Part shown: in pieces, positions 20,907 through 32,163 of the stretch
Layout: each line of letters begins with the position of its first letter
How positions within the stretch are numbered: position 1 is the first letter of the stretch
Source of the DNA: Oegoconia quadripuncta
Taxonomy: Eukaryota > Arthropoda > Insecta > Lepidoptera > Autostichidae
Assembly (NCBI GenBank): GCA_949316235.1
Contig: OX438751.1
Span: 6,100,413-6,164,412 of the forward strand
Reading direction: 5' to 3'
DNA: 64,000 nt
Position numbers and translations under genes: made by a program
Notes under the pieces: model-generated
What the model was told of the DNA's origin: nothing
What the model saw: the letters and a program-made list of their open reading frames with translations, nothing else
Databases searched by the model: none

Positions 20907-21968
20907 ATGTCAATAAATAGTGCTAAAATTAAGCTGTGAAATACAGTGTGAATACACTTACAATACCCTATTTCGGTGCTTTGTGCATTATTGGGCACGA
21001 CTTATTGCTATAGTTGAAATCACCGAAATCTAATTGTGGGCAAGCAGTCTTCTCATTACTAATTCCTTTTGTATCTGTGGATAAACGTCTCCGTCAGGCT
21101 GCTCATTTGTAGATTTGTAGCACATACAATTATGCATCTATTCATTTATTCATCTGTTATGAAATTGTGTAAAATACTATATTCTGTAATTGGCTCAATA
21201 TGTGTATGAATGTAAATATATCTATAACAAGAATCTGACAACCCGGCGAGGCTGTCACGTATCAAACTGTCTTATATTTTCGCCAGCAAAATTAAAGGTA
21301 AAGTTTTGAAAAGTGTATTTTTAATACTAAATTCGTAGCCTCATCCTGATACTTCCGCCGGCCGGCCGGAGGCGGATCAGCTCTTCACACAATTCATCCA
21401 TCTTTTCTTTAGCATACACCGCGACTCGTAACTTCAACCAAACTCTCGATAAGAGTCAAAGATAGTGCCAAGATTTCCAATATAAATACATATGTTGTGG
21501 ACATGACGTTTCGTTACTACGGTTGCTGAGCCCTGACCCACTTCTGCTGGGTTCCCTCTGATAAGCGGTAAGCGCCCACCAAGCTTACTGTGATCCTGGG
21601 ATAAAATCGCATAGTATGTAGACATATCATATTGAGATTTCCAGTAATCTGTTAAGAAATTGAAAAGATACATTGTGAATTACGAATTAATGTTGAACCT
21701 TTTCAGGGGAACAGGTACTTCAAAAGATAAAAGAATATGTATGTAAAAAAATTGTAGTAAAAAATGGCTAGTTGAGAACATTGTGAGAGGGACCATCGTT
21801 TTGTAATTCTAACGTGGGATAGTTAGGATCAGCTTTAAAAAAATTACACTGTTCCTTTCAGGAATTTTTAATTAATCGTACGAAATTCATAACTTTAGCA
21901 TTATATTCTTTCGGAGACACCAATCTGACTGCCATAACTGATAATCTATGACCATTTTATACTGCTTG
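20907..21968. other. Unassigned AT-rich DNA
   Basis: No gene or repeat recognised. A short GGCCGGCC palindrome lies at about 21358-21370 in an otherwise AT-rich stretch. Confidence 0.35.
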
Positions 21969-22203
21969 TATAATAAATGCGAAAGTTTGGATGTTTGTTT
22001 GTTTGTTGATCAATCACGGCGAAAAGGATGAACGGATTTGGATGAAATTTGGTATATAGGTAGAACATACCCTGGAGGGTGGAAACATAGGATATTTTTG
22101 ATCCCGATAAAGTAAGTAGTAAATACGTACAGAAATACATACATTAAAAAAAGTAGAAATAAATACATTAAACATATGTGCGATAAAGTTATCTCATACA
22201 AGC
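21969..22203 (+). mobile_element. Helitron-like element H3 (altered middle)
   Basis: Head ATAATAAATGCGAAAGTTTG and body GGATTTGGATGAAATTTGGT match the family. The usual TTCCCGCGGGATAAACAAAT block is replaced by about 60 unrelated AT-rich bases, and the terminus stops before the GC palindrome. Confidence 0.6.
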
Positions 22204-22897
22204 GAATTAGTGCATAATAAATTCTCTAAAATACTGTGGTTTCACCTTTCAGTAGCACGATACATCAGTATTCCTCAATAATTCTACAAAATATATAAAA
22301 ATAAACAATACTTACTTGCTATACGCATTTGTTATTTAACAAAAATGTACAGGGATATTGCGGGTCAGCAGTTGATACCATTTGTACTTCTCTGCCCCAA
22401 TGTTACCCCGGGGACCCAACATCGGAATCAGGTGTAGGTTTGTTCGCTCTGTGCATCTATTAATTATTCACCACGTACTTTATGAGGTTACGCTCGAATC
22501 GACGCCTGAATTATATAAAATGGAAGCGTTGATATGCTAGACATTTTTGTTGAACGACCCCAGACTAATAATATAAATAAACTGCCAGATAAAGAATACG
22601 ACGGCTTATTCATGAGCCCAGTATGAGGAACGATCAAGCTCAAATGAGTTTTACCGTCGCGATGTTACGCTATATACTTACCTATGACGAGGTCAATTCA
22701 TGAATGGGTACTGGTTATATTTTTACAGGAAAGTGTTAATTCTTAGAAAGCCATGATTAAGCCAATCTCTAGCAGAAGAGGTCTGCCAAAAAAAATCCAG
22801 ATCGCCAAATGTTAAAATCTTTGTCGAATCGCCACCTGACGAGATATTTTTAAATACCATCAAAATAGATGTCAAACCAAATAACCTTTTGTATATT
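22204..22897. other. Unassigned AT-rich DNA
   Basis: Nothing assignable on either strand. Confidence 0.35.
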
Positions 22898-22955
22898 TTT
22901 AGACGACTTCAACAGAGGAGGAGGTTCTATGTTCGACTGTATATTTTTTGTAGTT
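22898..22955 (+). repeat. Repeat-P head fragment
   Basis: TAGACGACTTCAACAGAGGA, GGAGGTTCTATGTTCGACTG and TATATTTTTT match the 5' end of repeat-P (14311, 19165). Confidence 0.5.
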
Positions 22956-23216
22956 TGAAGTACCCAAGAATATGCATATATTATTATGAATATGAATTAC
23001 TTCTAGGAATTAGCAATAAAAACTCAATCCGACAAACAAATTACTACAAATTTTCCTACGAAATTTTCAACAAACTGTCATAAACTCAATCCTGCTGGCA
23101 ACAAAGCGGTTCGAAATATTAACCGTAACGCGTTATTTTGATAGCGGTAGGAAGATTTCAATAATGGTAGCTTCTCCGAAATGACACTTCGTAAAGTTAC
23201 GTAACAATTAATTTGT

Positions 23217-23292
23217 CGACCTGTTTGGTGTAGTGGTTAGAAACTCTGACCACTATACCAAAAGGTCGCGGGTTCGAATCCCGCAAGGGGCT
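23217..23292 (+). mobile_element. SINE-B head, copy 2
   Basis: Only the tRNA-like head remains: CGACCTGTTTGGTGTAGTGG (box A region) and AGGTCGCGGGTTCGAATCCC (box B). It is 76 bp, as long as a tRNA, but the two ends do not pair as an acceptor stem and it matches the SINE-B heads at 48976 and 55725, so I call it a SINE fragment and not a tRNA gene. Confidence 0.7.
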
Positions 23293-24705
23293 CTTACTAA
23301 TTTGAGTATTATATGTTACAGCGCAAGCTCTTTCGTGCCAGCAGTTGTCGTCTACTGATTGAGACAAGACGGATAGTCCTTACAAAGATGTGGATGTTTT
23401 GTGTTCTAACGCTTGCTCTTCGGTCTCATCTTCAGATCCGATTGAGGTCAATCCATAGATTAAAAAATCTACTTTGTTTTGCGAGTACTTATCATAGTTC
23501 AACATCATCATATCAGACACTGCGCACTGTCGGTAGGTACAGATGGTCATTGATAATCAGAAGGGAATCCAATGTTTATTGTCTTACTCCACCCAGCAAA
23601 ACTTACAAATAATAATATTTTATACAATCGAAAACTAACTTCCAAATGTATTCGGATGACGATCAATCATTAGCCCTTCAAACGGCAATCGTCCCCTTTT
23701 AACACTGTTACGTCAAGGTTATTCCGCGACTTTGGTGATTGATGACGTCCTATCCTGGCGGTGTCTGACGATTAAATGTGAATTGGACGGTTTGTAGCTA
23801 CATCAACGGGGTTGATAGGTGGGGATGGGGCCGTTGCGGGGTAATGGTAGTGAGAATGAGAGAATGACGTAGTAATGAGATCGTTTATACGAAATGAGGA
23901 TTAATGATAGGTGAATGGGGTACGTTGCTAACTTAAGTAGGTACAAAATTATGTCAGTAATACTTATTCAAATAAATGGTTATTAAGCTATTGTTAAATA
24001 AAAGAACTACCTAAGCTCATACTTGATTTCTCAATGTGATGGGACTTGTAATGAAGGAATCAGTAAATAAGAATATAAAATCATTGTCAAAGCTTGCAGT
24101 ATTCGTAATCAGAATTGTGGTCACATTGCTATAGTAGAACCATTAGCTTGCTCCCATGTAGTGTTCTACAAACAGCCTACTAATAGATGATGTAGTGTGT
24201 GCAACATTCCTCGGATCCCCATTGACCGACATCACCTGCTAACTATTCCCGTAAGCCACTGTAACTCTTTAAATTGCGACTAAAATAGGAATTATACCAA
24301 TAAGTTTTTTTTTATTTATTTGTTCTGCCAACATTTGTTACTCTACTAATAGCAAAGAAAAGAGAATCTACAAACTAAGTCTTCAATCTATTACAGGCAA
24401 ACACAACATGCAACTATAATAAAACAATAAGCTGAAAGAGCATCAAACACCTGATCTGCCTGATCTGATGCAGTGACGTATGATGCAAATCAACTGATTC
24501 AATGCAATCATTGTACAACCGACAGGAATCGAACTATTGGGAAGTTTGCGCCCCAACACAATATATACGTTATAGTTATGTTTTCCAAAGATTATTCAAT
24601 CCTGCGCCAATAATGTAAGTATTAGGAGGCAATTTGTCCACCAATTATCACTGAAAATGGTAGAGGTGCAAATATGAGTTCGGTTTAATGTTTGTATATG
24701 TAATG
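23293..24705. other. Unassigned DNA
   Basis: The open frame at 23313-23612 has no recognisable motif. A G-rich stretch lies at about 23815-23930. No gene supported. Confidence 0.3.
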
Positions 24706-24709
24706 AACT

Positions 24710-24890
24710 GTCGCCGTGGTGCTACAGTCGTGGCTGTGGGTGCTACAGTCGTGGCTGCGGGTGCTATAGTCGTGGCCGCGGATGCGATAAAATGGTCGCG
24801 GAGTTACAGTCGTAACGTGCATGCTACAGTCGTGGTCGCGGGAACTGTAGTCGTGATCATGGTCGCTATGTTTCTGTGACTTTTACTACA
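24710..24890 (+). repeat. 21-bp tandem repeat with CYSRGxG coding pattern
   Basis: About seven degenerate 21-bp units with the core GCTACAGTCGTGGC. The first three are nearly perfect. In one frame the units read C-Y-S-R-G-x-G repeatedly, a Gly/Cys/Tyr-rich pattern. In another they read ATVVAxG. No start codon or splice context makes either frame a convincing gene. Confidence 0.7.
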
Positions 24891-24954
24891 CCCACACGGA
24901 AATATGGTATGCTGCTATTATTTTTCTTTGCTACTGTTTAAACAGTAGCAAACG

Positions 24955-25200
24955 AGGTTTAAACCTCGACTCAAAAAGAGAGGTGTTTGTTTGAAGTTTG
25001 TTATAAGTGTGTGTGTCTACCTGTGACATCGTAACTCTTAAATGGGTGAACCGATTTGGATGCGGTTGCTTTGTTTGAAAGCAGGTTTTCTAGCGGTGGT
25101 TCTTAGCCAGGTTTAATGAAAATCCGTTAGATTCCCCTAGAAAGAAAGTAGTTACGAAGATTTTTAACTTTTATAATCTAAGGCTTTTAACATATTTAGT
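24955..25200 (+). repeat. Interspersed repeat fragment
   Basis: Has TGACATCGTAACTCTTAAAT, GAACCGATTTGGATGCGGTT, and CCAGGTTTAATGAAAATCCG, a phrase set typical of a lepidopteran interspersed repeat with short GTGTGTGTCT stretch. Boundaries are uncertain. Confidence 0.4.
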
Positions 25201-26341
25201 TTCGTCTGTCTGAATAATTTTTTGGGGGTTTTCTAAATTTTCAATTTATGAATTTTTTTCTTTGCTGGTAAGTCTTACTACTTTAATCTTTATTCCTACA
25301 CTGCAACACCTACGTGTAGTAAAACACTTCACAACACCGTAGCATTTCATTAAATATGTTCACGCTGAATTTTTCAGGATTTATTTCTGCTTTAAAAATA
25401 AAAAATTCTGTTCATTCCACATGCAGCCGGATGCATTGAAGAAATGTTCGTATGTCACGCGACAGCCTTGTGTTTTAGAAACAATATAATGCAACATATT
25501 TCACCATATATATAAAAAAAAATCTACAACATCCAAGGGGGGGATCGTGAACGTCATACATGACCCCCTAGGCCTATGGTTTTAGTCATAACGCTTTCAA
25601 TACTTACAAAATTATTTATTTTTTAATTAGATTTATTATTTGTTGAGTATAATTGACCCCCTGACTCGAAGACTGGATCCTCCATTGTATATCTATAATA
25701 CATTTTACCTTTTCTGTAGTAGACAAATTGACTTTACGCACATTATTTTATGTATCTAGATATTTAAGTTACGTTACATACCTTTTGTAAGAATTAATAA
25801 AGCGGCGGATCAGTGACCCCATTCGCACTACACACAAACCTTTACAGGTTTTCGTAGGCGTCTTATAGAGAAGATTGTCCAAATAATGTTCTATGGATAA
25901 ATAAACCAAAAAAAAAAAACTTCGAACTTTAAAATATCAGTAAACCATAGCATTTTGCAGCAATAAACCAAATAATTCCACACTAGAAGCGAAAGTAATT
26001 CTGTCTGTATGTTTACTATCTTTTCACGACTAAACCGATAGTATTGAAATTGGCAGATAGGTAACCTAGAATCTGGAGAAGGATATATGTTTCTTTAAGT
26101 TACGAGAAAGCACAAGACACAAAATACAACAAACACATAAGACAAACGCTCGCGAGGCATTTCCTGTAGATTTTAATATTTTACGCAATATCTGGATATA
26201 TATATGACATCACGCACGTCCGCAAAATAAATTAGCCGCAAAACATTTGGCTCAAAACGAATAAAATATAGTGTTACATAGTACGCGAGCATTTATCGCA
26301 GTCGAATTCATTAAGAGTTTTCTATCAGCCAAGTTAAGCAA
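25201..26341. other. Unassigned AT-rich DNA
   Basis: No gene recognised. Confidence 0.35.
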
Positions 26342-26850
26342 CGTTTGACGTGGTCGGGACTTACGGGAGTGAATGCTGGGTATGGCAAAAGAAGAATGAA
26401 AGTAGAATAAATGCAGTGGAAATGAGATCGTTGAGAAGTATGAATGGGGTGACTTTGAAAGATCGAATCAGGAATAGTGTAATTAGGGAGTTAAGCAGTG
26501 TGAATGAAGACGTAGTGACAAAGATTGAAAAAGGTATGCTGAGATGGTTTGGACATGTAGAGAGGATGAATAAAAGAAGACTTACGAAAGAGATATACAA
26601 AGCGAATGTGGATGGTAGGGTTGGTAGGGGAAGACTACGGCGAACGTACCATGATCAAATCGGACACTTCTTAAAGAAAGGCCAAGTCAAGAGTACCCTA
26701 AACTGACGAGCATGTATGAACAACCTTATGAGAGTGAAGGAAGCAGAAGAGGTGTGTCAAGATCATAGCAAGTGGAAGTCTGTGGTCTCTGCCTACCCCT
26801 GCGGGAAACAGGCGTGACATTATGTATGTATGTATGTTGACGTGGTCGGT
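26342..26850 (+). mobile_element. LINE-C 3' fragment, copy 1
   Basis: The frame 26350-26706 reads YGSECWVWQKKNESRINAVE, then MRSLRSMNGVTLKDRIRNS and WFGHVERMNKRRL. This is the post-catalytic C-terminal region of an insect non-LTR reverse transcriptase (YGSE.W ... E...LR ... R.R...I ... W.GH..RM). The 118 codons end at a stop at 26706, with a 3' UTR of about 120 bp (CCTACCCCTGCGGGAAACAG, GCGTGACATT) and a TATG-repeat tail. The polymerase domain is missing, so the copy is inactive. The 3' UTR recurs at 62058-62205. Confidence 0.85.
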
Positions 26851-26917
26851 CCTTGGATTGGTGATCGCTAGTAACTTTTTCGTATAGGTAGTAGTGCTTC
26901 TGCACTTTGAAGGTAAA

Positions 26918-27005
26918 CAGCGGGGTACATGTTTAGTACTCGGTTTAGTATAGGTGGCAGGTCATTTTAAATGTCCGCCTGGCTTTGTCGTATTCCGGTT
27001 GTAGG
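26918..27005 (+). mobile_element. SINE-A fragment, copy 9
   Basis: CAGCGGGGTACATGTTTAGT, ACTCGGTTTAGT, TTTTAAATGTCCGCCTGGCT and TTCCGGTTGT match the region just after the SINE-A head. Both ends are missing. Confidence 0.7.
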
Positions 27006-27834
27006 TCCTTATATTATCTTAAACAGCGAATAATACTATTCTGCTGCTTGGAAGTAGGTAGAGATATTTCAGATATTTTACGTACATATTACCATTTTTG
27101 CTAATTTATTTCGACATTGACCAGCTAAATCCCAAAAACTTTAATACAGATACAACAATACATTTCCTGTATACGTAAAGTTAATCTATGTAGGTATCAC
27201 GGAATAGACGAACTTGTCATTCAAACCACTACTGCGTCCGCTCTATAGAATCGCACACAATAGAAAATCTCTCCCTAACTTTATCGATTCGGCTAATGCC
27301 AAATCATATCGTACGTGCATTCAGAAAAAACCTCCCTCAGGAGTATTAATGGCCTTATGCCGTACTTTTCTATGAAATCATCATCGTTGCGAAATTATAA
27401 CAGACGATAAATGCAGGGCTCAAATTTTAGGGGTTGAGATGAGACAATTTGTCAAAAGTGTCGTCACCTCGCATTTGTTAAAGTAAAATTGAATTGACGA
27501 TGACGTCGCAGAGTGACTCGTAAAATTAGATATGCACAAGGGGTTGATATTTCACAAATTACTGAACGCTAAAGTTCTTGTTAAATCTTAGAAAAAAAAC
27601 TAACCTTTAATGGGTCACTTTTTGGTTTATCTTTGGGGAGGAATTTGCGATTGCATAGTAGCTTGTACCTATGTATCTGTACTTCGAGTGCGCAATTCTT
27701 TGTCATTTAAAAGCTATAGACGCTTTTATTATAATGTTCCACATACAACATTTTGGCGTTCGTAGACTTTCTGGAGTACCGCATCTATGGTAGTCGCTTT
27801 TATGATAACCACAGGAAGAGAGAGTGAATCTAAG
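27006..27834. other. Unassigned DNA
   Basis: No gene or repeat assigned. Confidence 0.35.
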
Positions 27835-28175
27835 GCCCGTATTAATAAACCATTCTCAAGATTGAGAACAGTCTTGTGATCGGCCTCAAGTAAACGTGTT
27901 GATTAATAAACCTAACTTGAGACCTGAAACTCACGTCAATACTCAAGCAGTACTCACTTGAGAGGTGCGCCGAGTTTCACGTATTGAATAAACGAAACTC
28001 AAGACTATCATTCATTCGCCGCTGAGGTGAATACTTGAGAAGTGATCTCAGCTGAGTAGACCTCAAGATTGGTTTATAAATTAGCACTGAGCTTGAGATA
28101 GCGTCAACTGCTTAAGACGCATCTCGGGTGATACAGCCTCAAGACTTGTATTGAGAATGGTTTATTAATACGGGC
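27835..28175 (+). mobile_element. CTCAAG-rich MITE, copy N1
   Basis: 341-bp element with inverted ends GCCCGTATTAATAAACCATT and TCTCAA on the left and the exact reverse complement on the right. It is flanked by TAA on both sides if one adjoining G is counted in the element. Nine CTCAAG/CTTGAG hexamers occur inside. It has no coding capacity. A copy of the whole element is inverted at 60365-60706. The TAA duplication suggests PIF/Harbinger-type mobilisation, but this is inference because copy N2 does not show a clean duplication. Confidence 0.85.
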
Positions 28176-28859
28176 TAAAACTATTTGCAAACCAAGAGAC
28201 ACTTAGACGCTTTATATACCTACTCATTTCGTCATCCGACATTGACCTCTTCTACTTAACTGACGTCAAACATAATCCCACTTATAGAAATATGGGTATA
28301 GGAGGGTAACACGCAAAGCTCTGCCTTTGAATTCTAAATACCTAGTTCGATTCGGTATCGAACATTTTCATATCGACTATTCAACCAATTACAAAAGGGT
28401 AGTTATCTATTACTACTCCAAAAAATCATATTAACTAATCAAATTTATGTGGCAATGCATTTCTTAATGAATTTCTTTCGTTATCTCTTCAATCTTTCAT
28501 CTCTAATATTCAGACTGATTTTTCTCGTATTTTAGTGTTCTGTGTTGTGAAATGAAATGTATTTTGACTTGACTCCATCTGATTATTCTAACATTAAATT
28601 GATACTTGACTATTACCTATAAGTCCGTCCACTACGCACAGGTACAATATCCACCACAGCAATCCAAGCCGCTTCCATCGCGACCGGAACACCCTCAACA
28701 TTTTTCCGAACTCACATCACTGCCGCTCAACATTTTCCACCAAAGAAACCACCCCTAAATTTATACTAGGAAATCACCACATTACTACTAATCACTAGAT
28801 TATCTCATTATAAAGCCTCGGTCACTGACTCTACATTTTTTAATTGGATTTAAGGTTGA
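28176..28859. other. Unassigned AT-rich DNA
   Basis: No gene or repeat recognised. Confidence 0.35.
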
Positions 28860-29080
28860 ATGACAGCGTACGTAAACACGCGCGTTAATATTGGGGAGCG
28901 ATCGACGCGGGCACCACGTTCGAAAACTCAAGCGATACTGTCTTGACTGACTGAATTCGAATACGAGAGTAGGCGAGCGAAAAACGGAATACGCTCCAAG
29001 GGCCACCTAATAAACAAGCAGTAATTCTGGCCCGTGAAATGGTATAGTAATAGTTACCATGCCATTTCATGGACATAATT
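28860..29080. promoter_or_regulatory. CpG-rich stretch, possible promoter or 5' exon
   Basis: This stretch has many CpG (ACGCGCG, GCGATCGACGCGGGC, CGAGCGAAAAACGG), unlike its AT-rich neighbours. Its right end carries an imperfect inverted pair, GTGAAATGG...CCATTTCA, near 29032-29070. It could be a promoter or untranslated first exon. No coding frame is convincing. Confidence 0.25.
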
Positions 29081-30719
29081 TCTACTTGTAAGTTCTTTAT
29101 AAGCGCTTTATTAGACCACTATTATATTGTCTACAATATTTCTATATGTGAGAACCTGTTATTAGCCGTCAGGTATAATTTCCATTGTTATTTGTGATTT
29201 AACATGGCTGTTGGTTTTCCTTAACATAAATAAATAAATAAGAGTTCCTATAAATATAGTTGTTAGTTTTGCTAAAAGTTTACAATACAAAAAAAAAAAT
29301 TACCTAACCTTTGTGGTTTCGTACTCCTGCATTATGGATAGCTACGAATAGAATTAAAAATTATTTTTCCTTGGTGTCAACGACGGGCAAAAAAGGCTGC
29401 TTGTACATGTGAATTACTGTGAAATTGAAAACTTGGATATAATTTAACTGAGAAAGTTCTCAGACCCTAAGAAAAAAGAACAAGGACAAATACGGTATCA
29501 TACATAAAAAAAAATATACACACCGATCTAATAACCTTGTCCGTTTTAAAATCAGCTAAATGCTCCCACTGACTGGCGACGTACATCTCCTCTCTGCCTG
29601 CAATTTTTGTCTGTAAACAAAACGCGCGTGCCGCGTGTCTGTGTGAACTTGTATTACCGCTTATGTAGGTAGATATACTGGTAGTGTTACAAGCACACTA
29701 GAAAGCTCGTAGTCGCGTCGTAGCCCTCACGTAGACTTTGGGAAAGCCCGCGCTCAATTGATCGAGTTTTCATACAGCCGTTTGTTTTTTGCCCAGTTTT
29801 TGTGAAATAACTACTAACTGCACAGCCTTACCTCTAAATGATATACACATTGGTGTCGATTCTGGCGTGCAGTCGCTAAACTAACCTAAATCTAAAAACC
29901 TCTAATTTGAAATGCATTTCCCAAAATATGCTATTCTGAAATCTACCTATCGCTAAATTTAGAGATGATTTACGAACGCCTACATTGAATTGATTACTGT
30001 ATTGTCATAGTCAAAATGAGATAGTTTTCTTCAGAACAGGTTTTTTAAATGTTTGTTAATCAATAATTTAATGTATGGAATTCCTTTACCGTATTTTATC
30101 ATTTAAGTTGGCTTTCGTTTTTGACTCCAAATTTGCCTACTAGGCTAACCAAAGTTAATTACGTATCTTTATCGATAGTGGGAATATGGCAATATTCTTT
30201 TAAAAACGATCTCTTCTATAAATACTTCTTAGCGTTCGACACCTAACTTGTTTTATATTACAATCAAAGAATAATTGTTTGATACCATTGATACTTAAGA
30301 GTTACTAGAATTAAGTCTCGCCTTGAAAAAAATAAATTTAAAAAAATTAGGTTAGGGATTATGTTTCACCGCGACATCAAAATAAAATATACTTATTAGG
30401 AAAATCTTTTTGGGTCCAATAAATCTGGAAAAACCTACTCTCTATTTTAAATATGATGTTTTTACTTTCTGGAATAGGTTTTGATCTCTAAAACCTAAAT
30501 TGAATTGATTAGCGTAAACTTCAAATTTTTGAAATGTCAAAATTTTAGAGATGTGACGTAGAATCGGTTTAGAGCACTCTGGAAACTCGTATTGTGGAGT
30601 TGGAAATGTCTCAGAAATCGTTATTATTAGATAACCTTCAAGTACCACTCACTGCAGATCTGCACTGCAGTCTTCCTATGTTAAAAAAAACTTCATTCAA
30701 GAATAACTCATTCTCATCA
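29081..30719. other. Unassigned AT-rich DNA
   Basis: No gene recognised. A somewhat CpG-richer patch occurs at 29570-29770 (AACGCGCGTGCCGCGTG). Confidence 0.3.
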
Positions 30720-30990
30720 TATTAGCCACATGACATCCAGATCGACGGGCTTGAAGCAGCCGGCATCCAGGGACTTCCGGGGCCCTTCATTAGGTTGTGC
30801 GTCTACCTGCGGGTGGACGTCTCCCGCGCTTCGTTTACCGGTGAGTGGTCTCCAGTCAAATGCCCGTATTTCAGAATGTCGCTCAAGTGTAGATCTGCGC
30901 TTGAGCATAGAAAGAGATGCCGCTATACGAATTACATAAAGCTGACCCGTTTTAACTGTCCTCAAGTGGACATCTCTGCTTGAATAACAT
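30720..30990. other. GC-rich island of unknown nature
   Basis: A 270-bp GC-rich block in AT-rich surroundings, open on both strands (plus 30730-30939, minus 30717-30965). The minus-frame peptide is Arg-rich with no recognisable domain. It could be an exon, a decayed transposon ORF or a regulatory island. Confidence 0.3.
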
Positions 30991-31578
30991 TCTGTAACAC
31001 GGGCCTCACTTTTATGCTCAAACGACCATCAATCCTACAAGCTATGTGCCCTACCCACTACCACTTCTAATCCGCTGGGCTATGTCGATGACTTTCGTTA
31101 TGATAAACGGCTTTCGTTCTTCAACGGATTTCTTAATTGTGATCTGACCTCGTAGTAAAACACTAAATAACGTCTCCATAGTTCGGTACGTGACCTAGTA
31201 GTAGGTAACTAAATTAAGTAACGAAACGAACCGTCCCCGAAAGTAACTGCGGCAGAGTTAAAACACATTCCACCATGCACGAAGGAATCACTACAATCTG
31301 AAGGAGGAATCAATGCCAGCACATTATTAGTATGGACACCAGCCATTGGGCAAAGGGCCGATAAGCGGTGTGGTGCACACAAAGAGTCATTAATTACCAC
31401 GATCACGTACTAACGTGAAATACTAATTTCACATGAAAGGTATAGGCATCCTCAGTCGGCCTCAGCAACATGATCAAGTTAAAAAAAATAGTTATCAAGA
31501 GCGGATCCAGCCATCGAGTCAAGGAGTTGACATTTTTGTCAATCATACTAATTGGTTTTTTATGAACAATATAAATTT

Positions 31579-31910
31579 GACCGCCTCCGTGGCTCAATGT
31601 AAACAACATTGTGTTTACGATTCAGAGGTCGCGGGTTCGATCCCCAGTGGAGTATATGTTTAAGTAGGTACTCGGTTTGGTTGGTGGAAGGACATTTTAA
31701 ATGTCCGCCTGGCTAGCTACCACCATCTTAACTAAATCTGCCGCAAAGCAGGAATGTTAATAGCATTGTTGTGTTCCAGTTGTCAGAGATAAGATATTCC
31801 CCCAAATGTGTTGGGGTTTCCGGGTCAGTACGCTTCCACTTTCGACCTCATCTTCACTTAACATCAGATGTGAATGAGGTCAAGTACCTAACCGCTGTGC
31901 ATAAAAAAAA
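31579..31910 (+). mobile_element. SINE-A copy 10 (full length)
   Basis: Complete plus-strand SINE-A. Head GACCGCCTCCGTGGCTCAAT (box A region), box B GGTCGCGGGTTCGATCCCC, body CCGCCTGGCTAGCTACCACC, TTAATAGCATTGTTGTGTTC, GTGTTGGGGTTTCCGGGTCA, CATCTTCACTTAACATCAGA, and poly-A at 31903. It serves here as the reference for the family. Confidence 0.9.
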
Positions 31911-31959
31911 TATTTCATTTTTTAGAATAATTACCAGTGGTTGACCTAGGCCATTACCT

Positions 31960-32163
31960 GCCATTACCTGCACTTAAGGTGCCAGCTGAAAATCAGCGCT
32001 GTGGCACAGAATTAATATACTCATAGTACTATATGGTTCATGCCACAGCATTATGCTGAGCTGGAACCTATATCAGCTTGCATTATTATGTTTTAGTATT
32101 ATTATCTCAAAATTTTCATGTACATGCCCATTGTAAGCTGAATAAATGTTTTCTTTCTTTCGA
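31960..32163 (+). mobile_element. Retrotransposon 3' end with TTTC tail
   Basis: CTGTGGCACAGAATTAATAT, ATGCCACAGCATTATGCTGA, and an end AAGCTGAATAAATGTTTTCT followed by TTCTTTC repeats. It looks like a retroelement 3' terminus with polyadenylation signal and simple-repeat tail. The parent family is not identified. Confidence 0.45.

Noticed and set aside
23217..23292. tRNA gene
   Set aside because: It is tRNA-sized with box-A- and box-B-like sequences, but the ends do not pair and it matches SINE-B heads at 48976 and 55725.
26361..26600. Hydrophobic 79-codon minus-strand frame
   Set aside because: It is antisense to the LINE-C reverse-transcriptase fragment.
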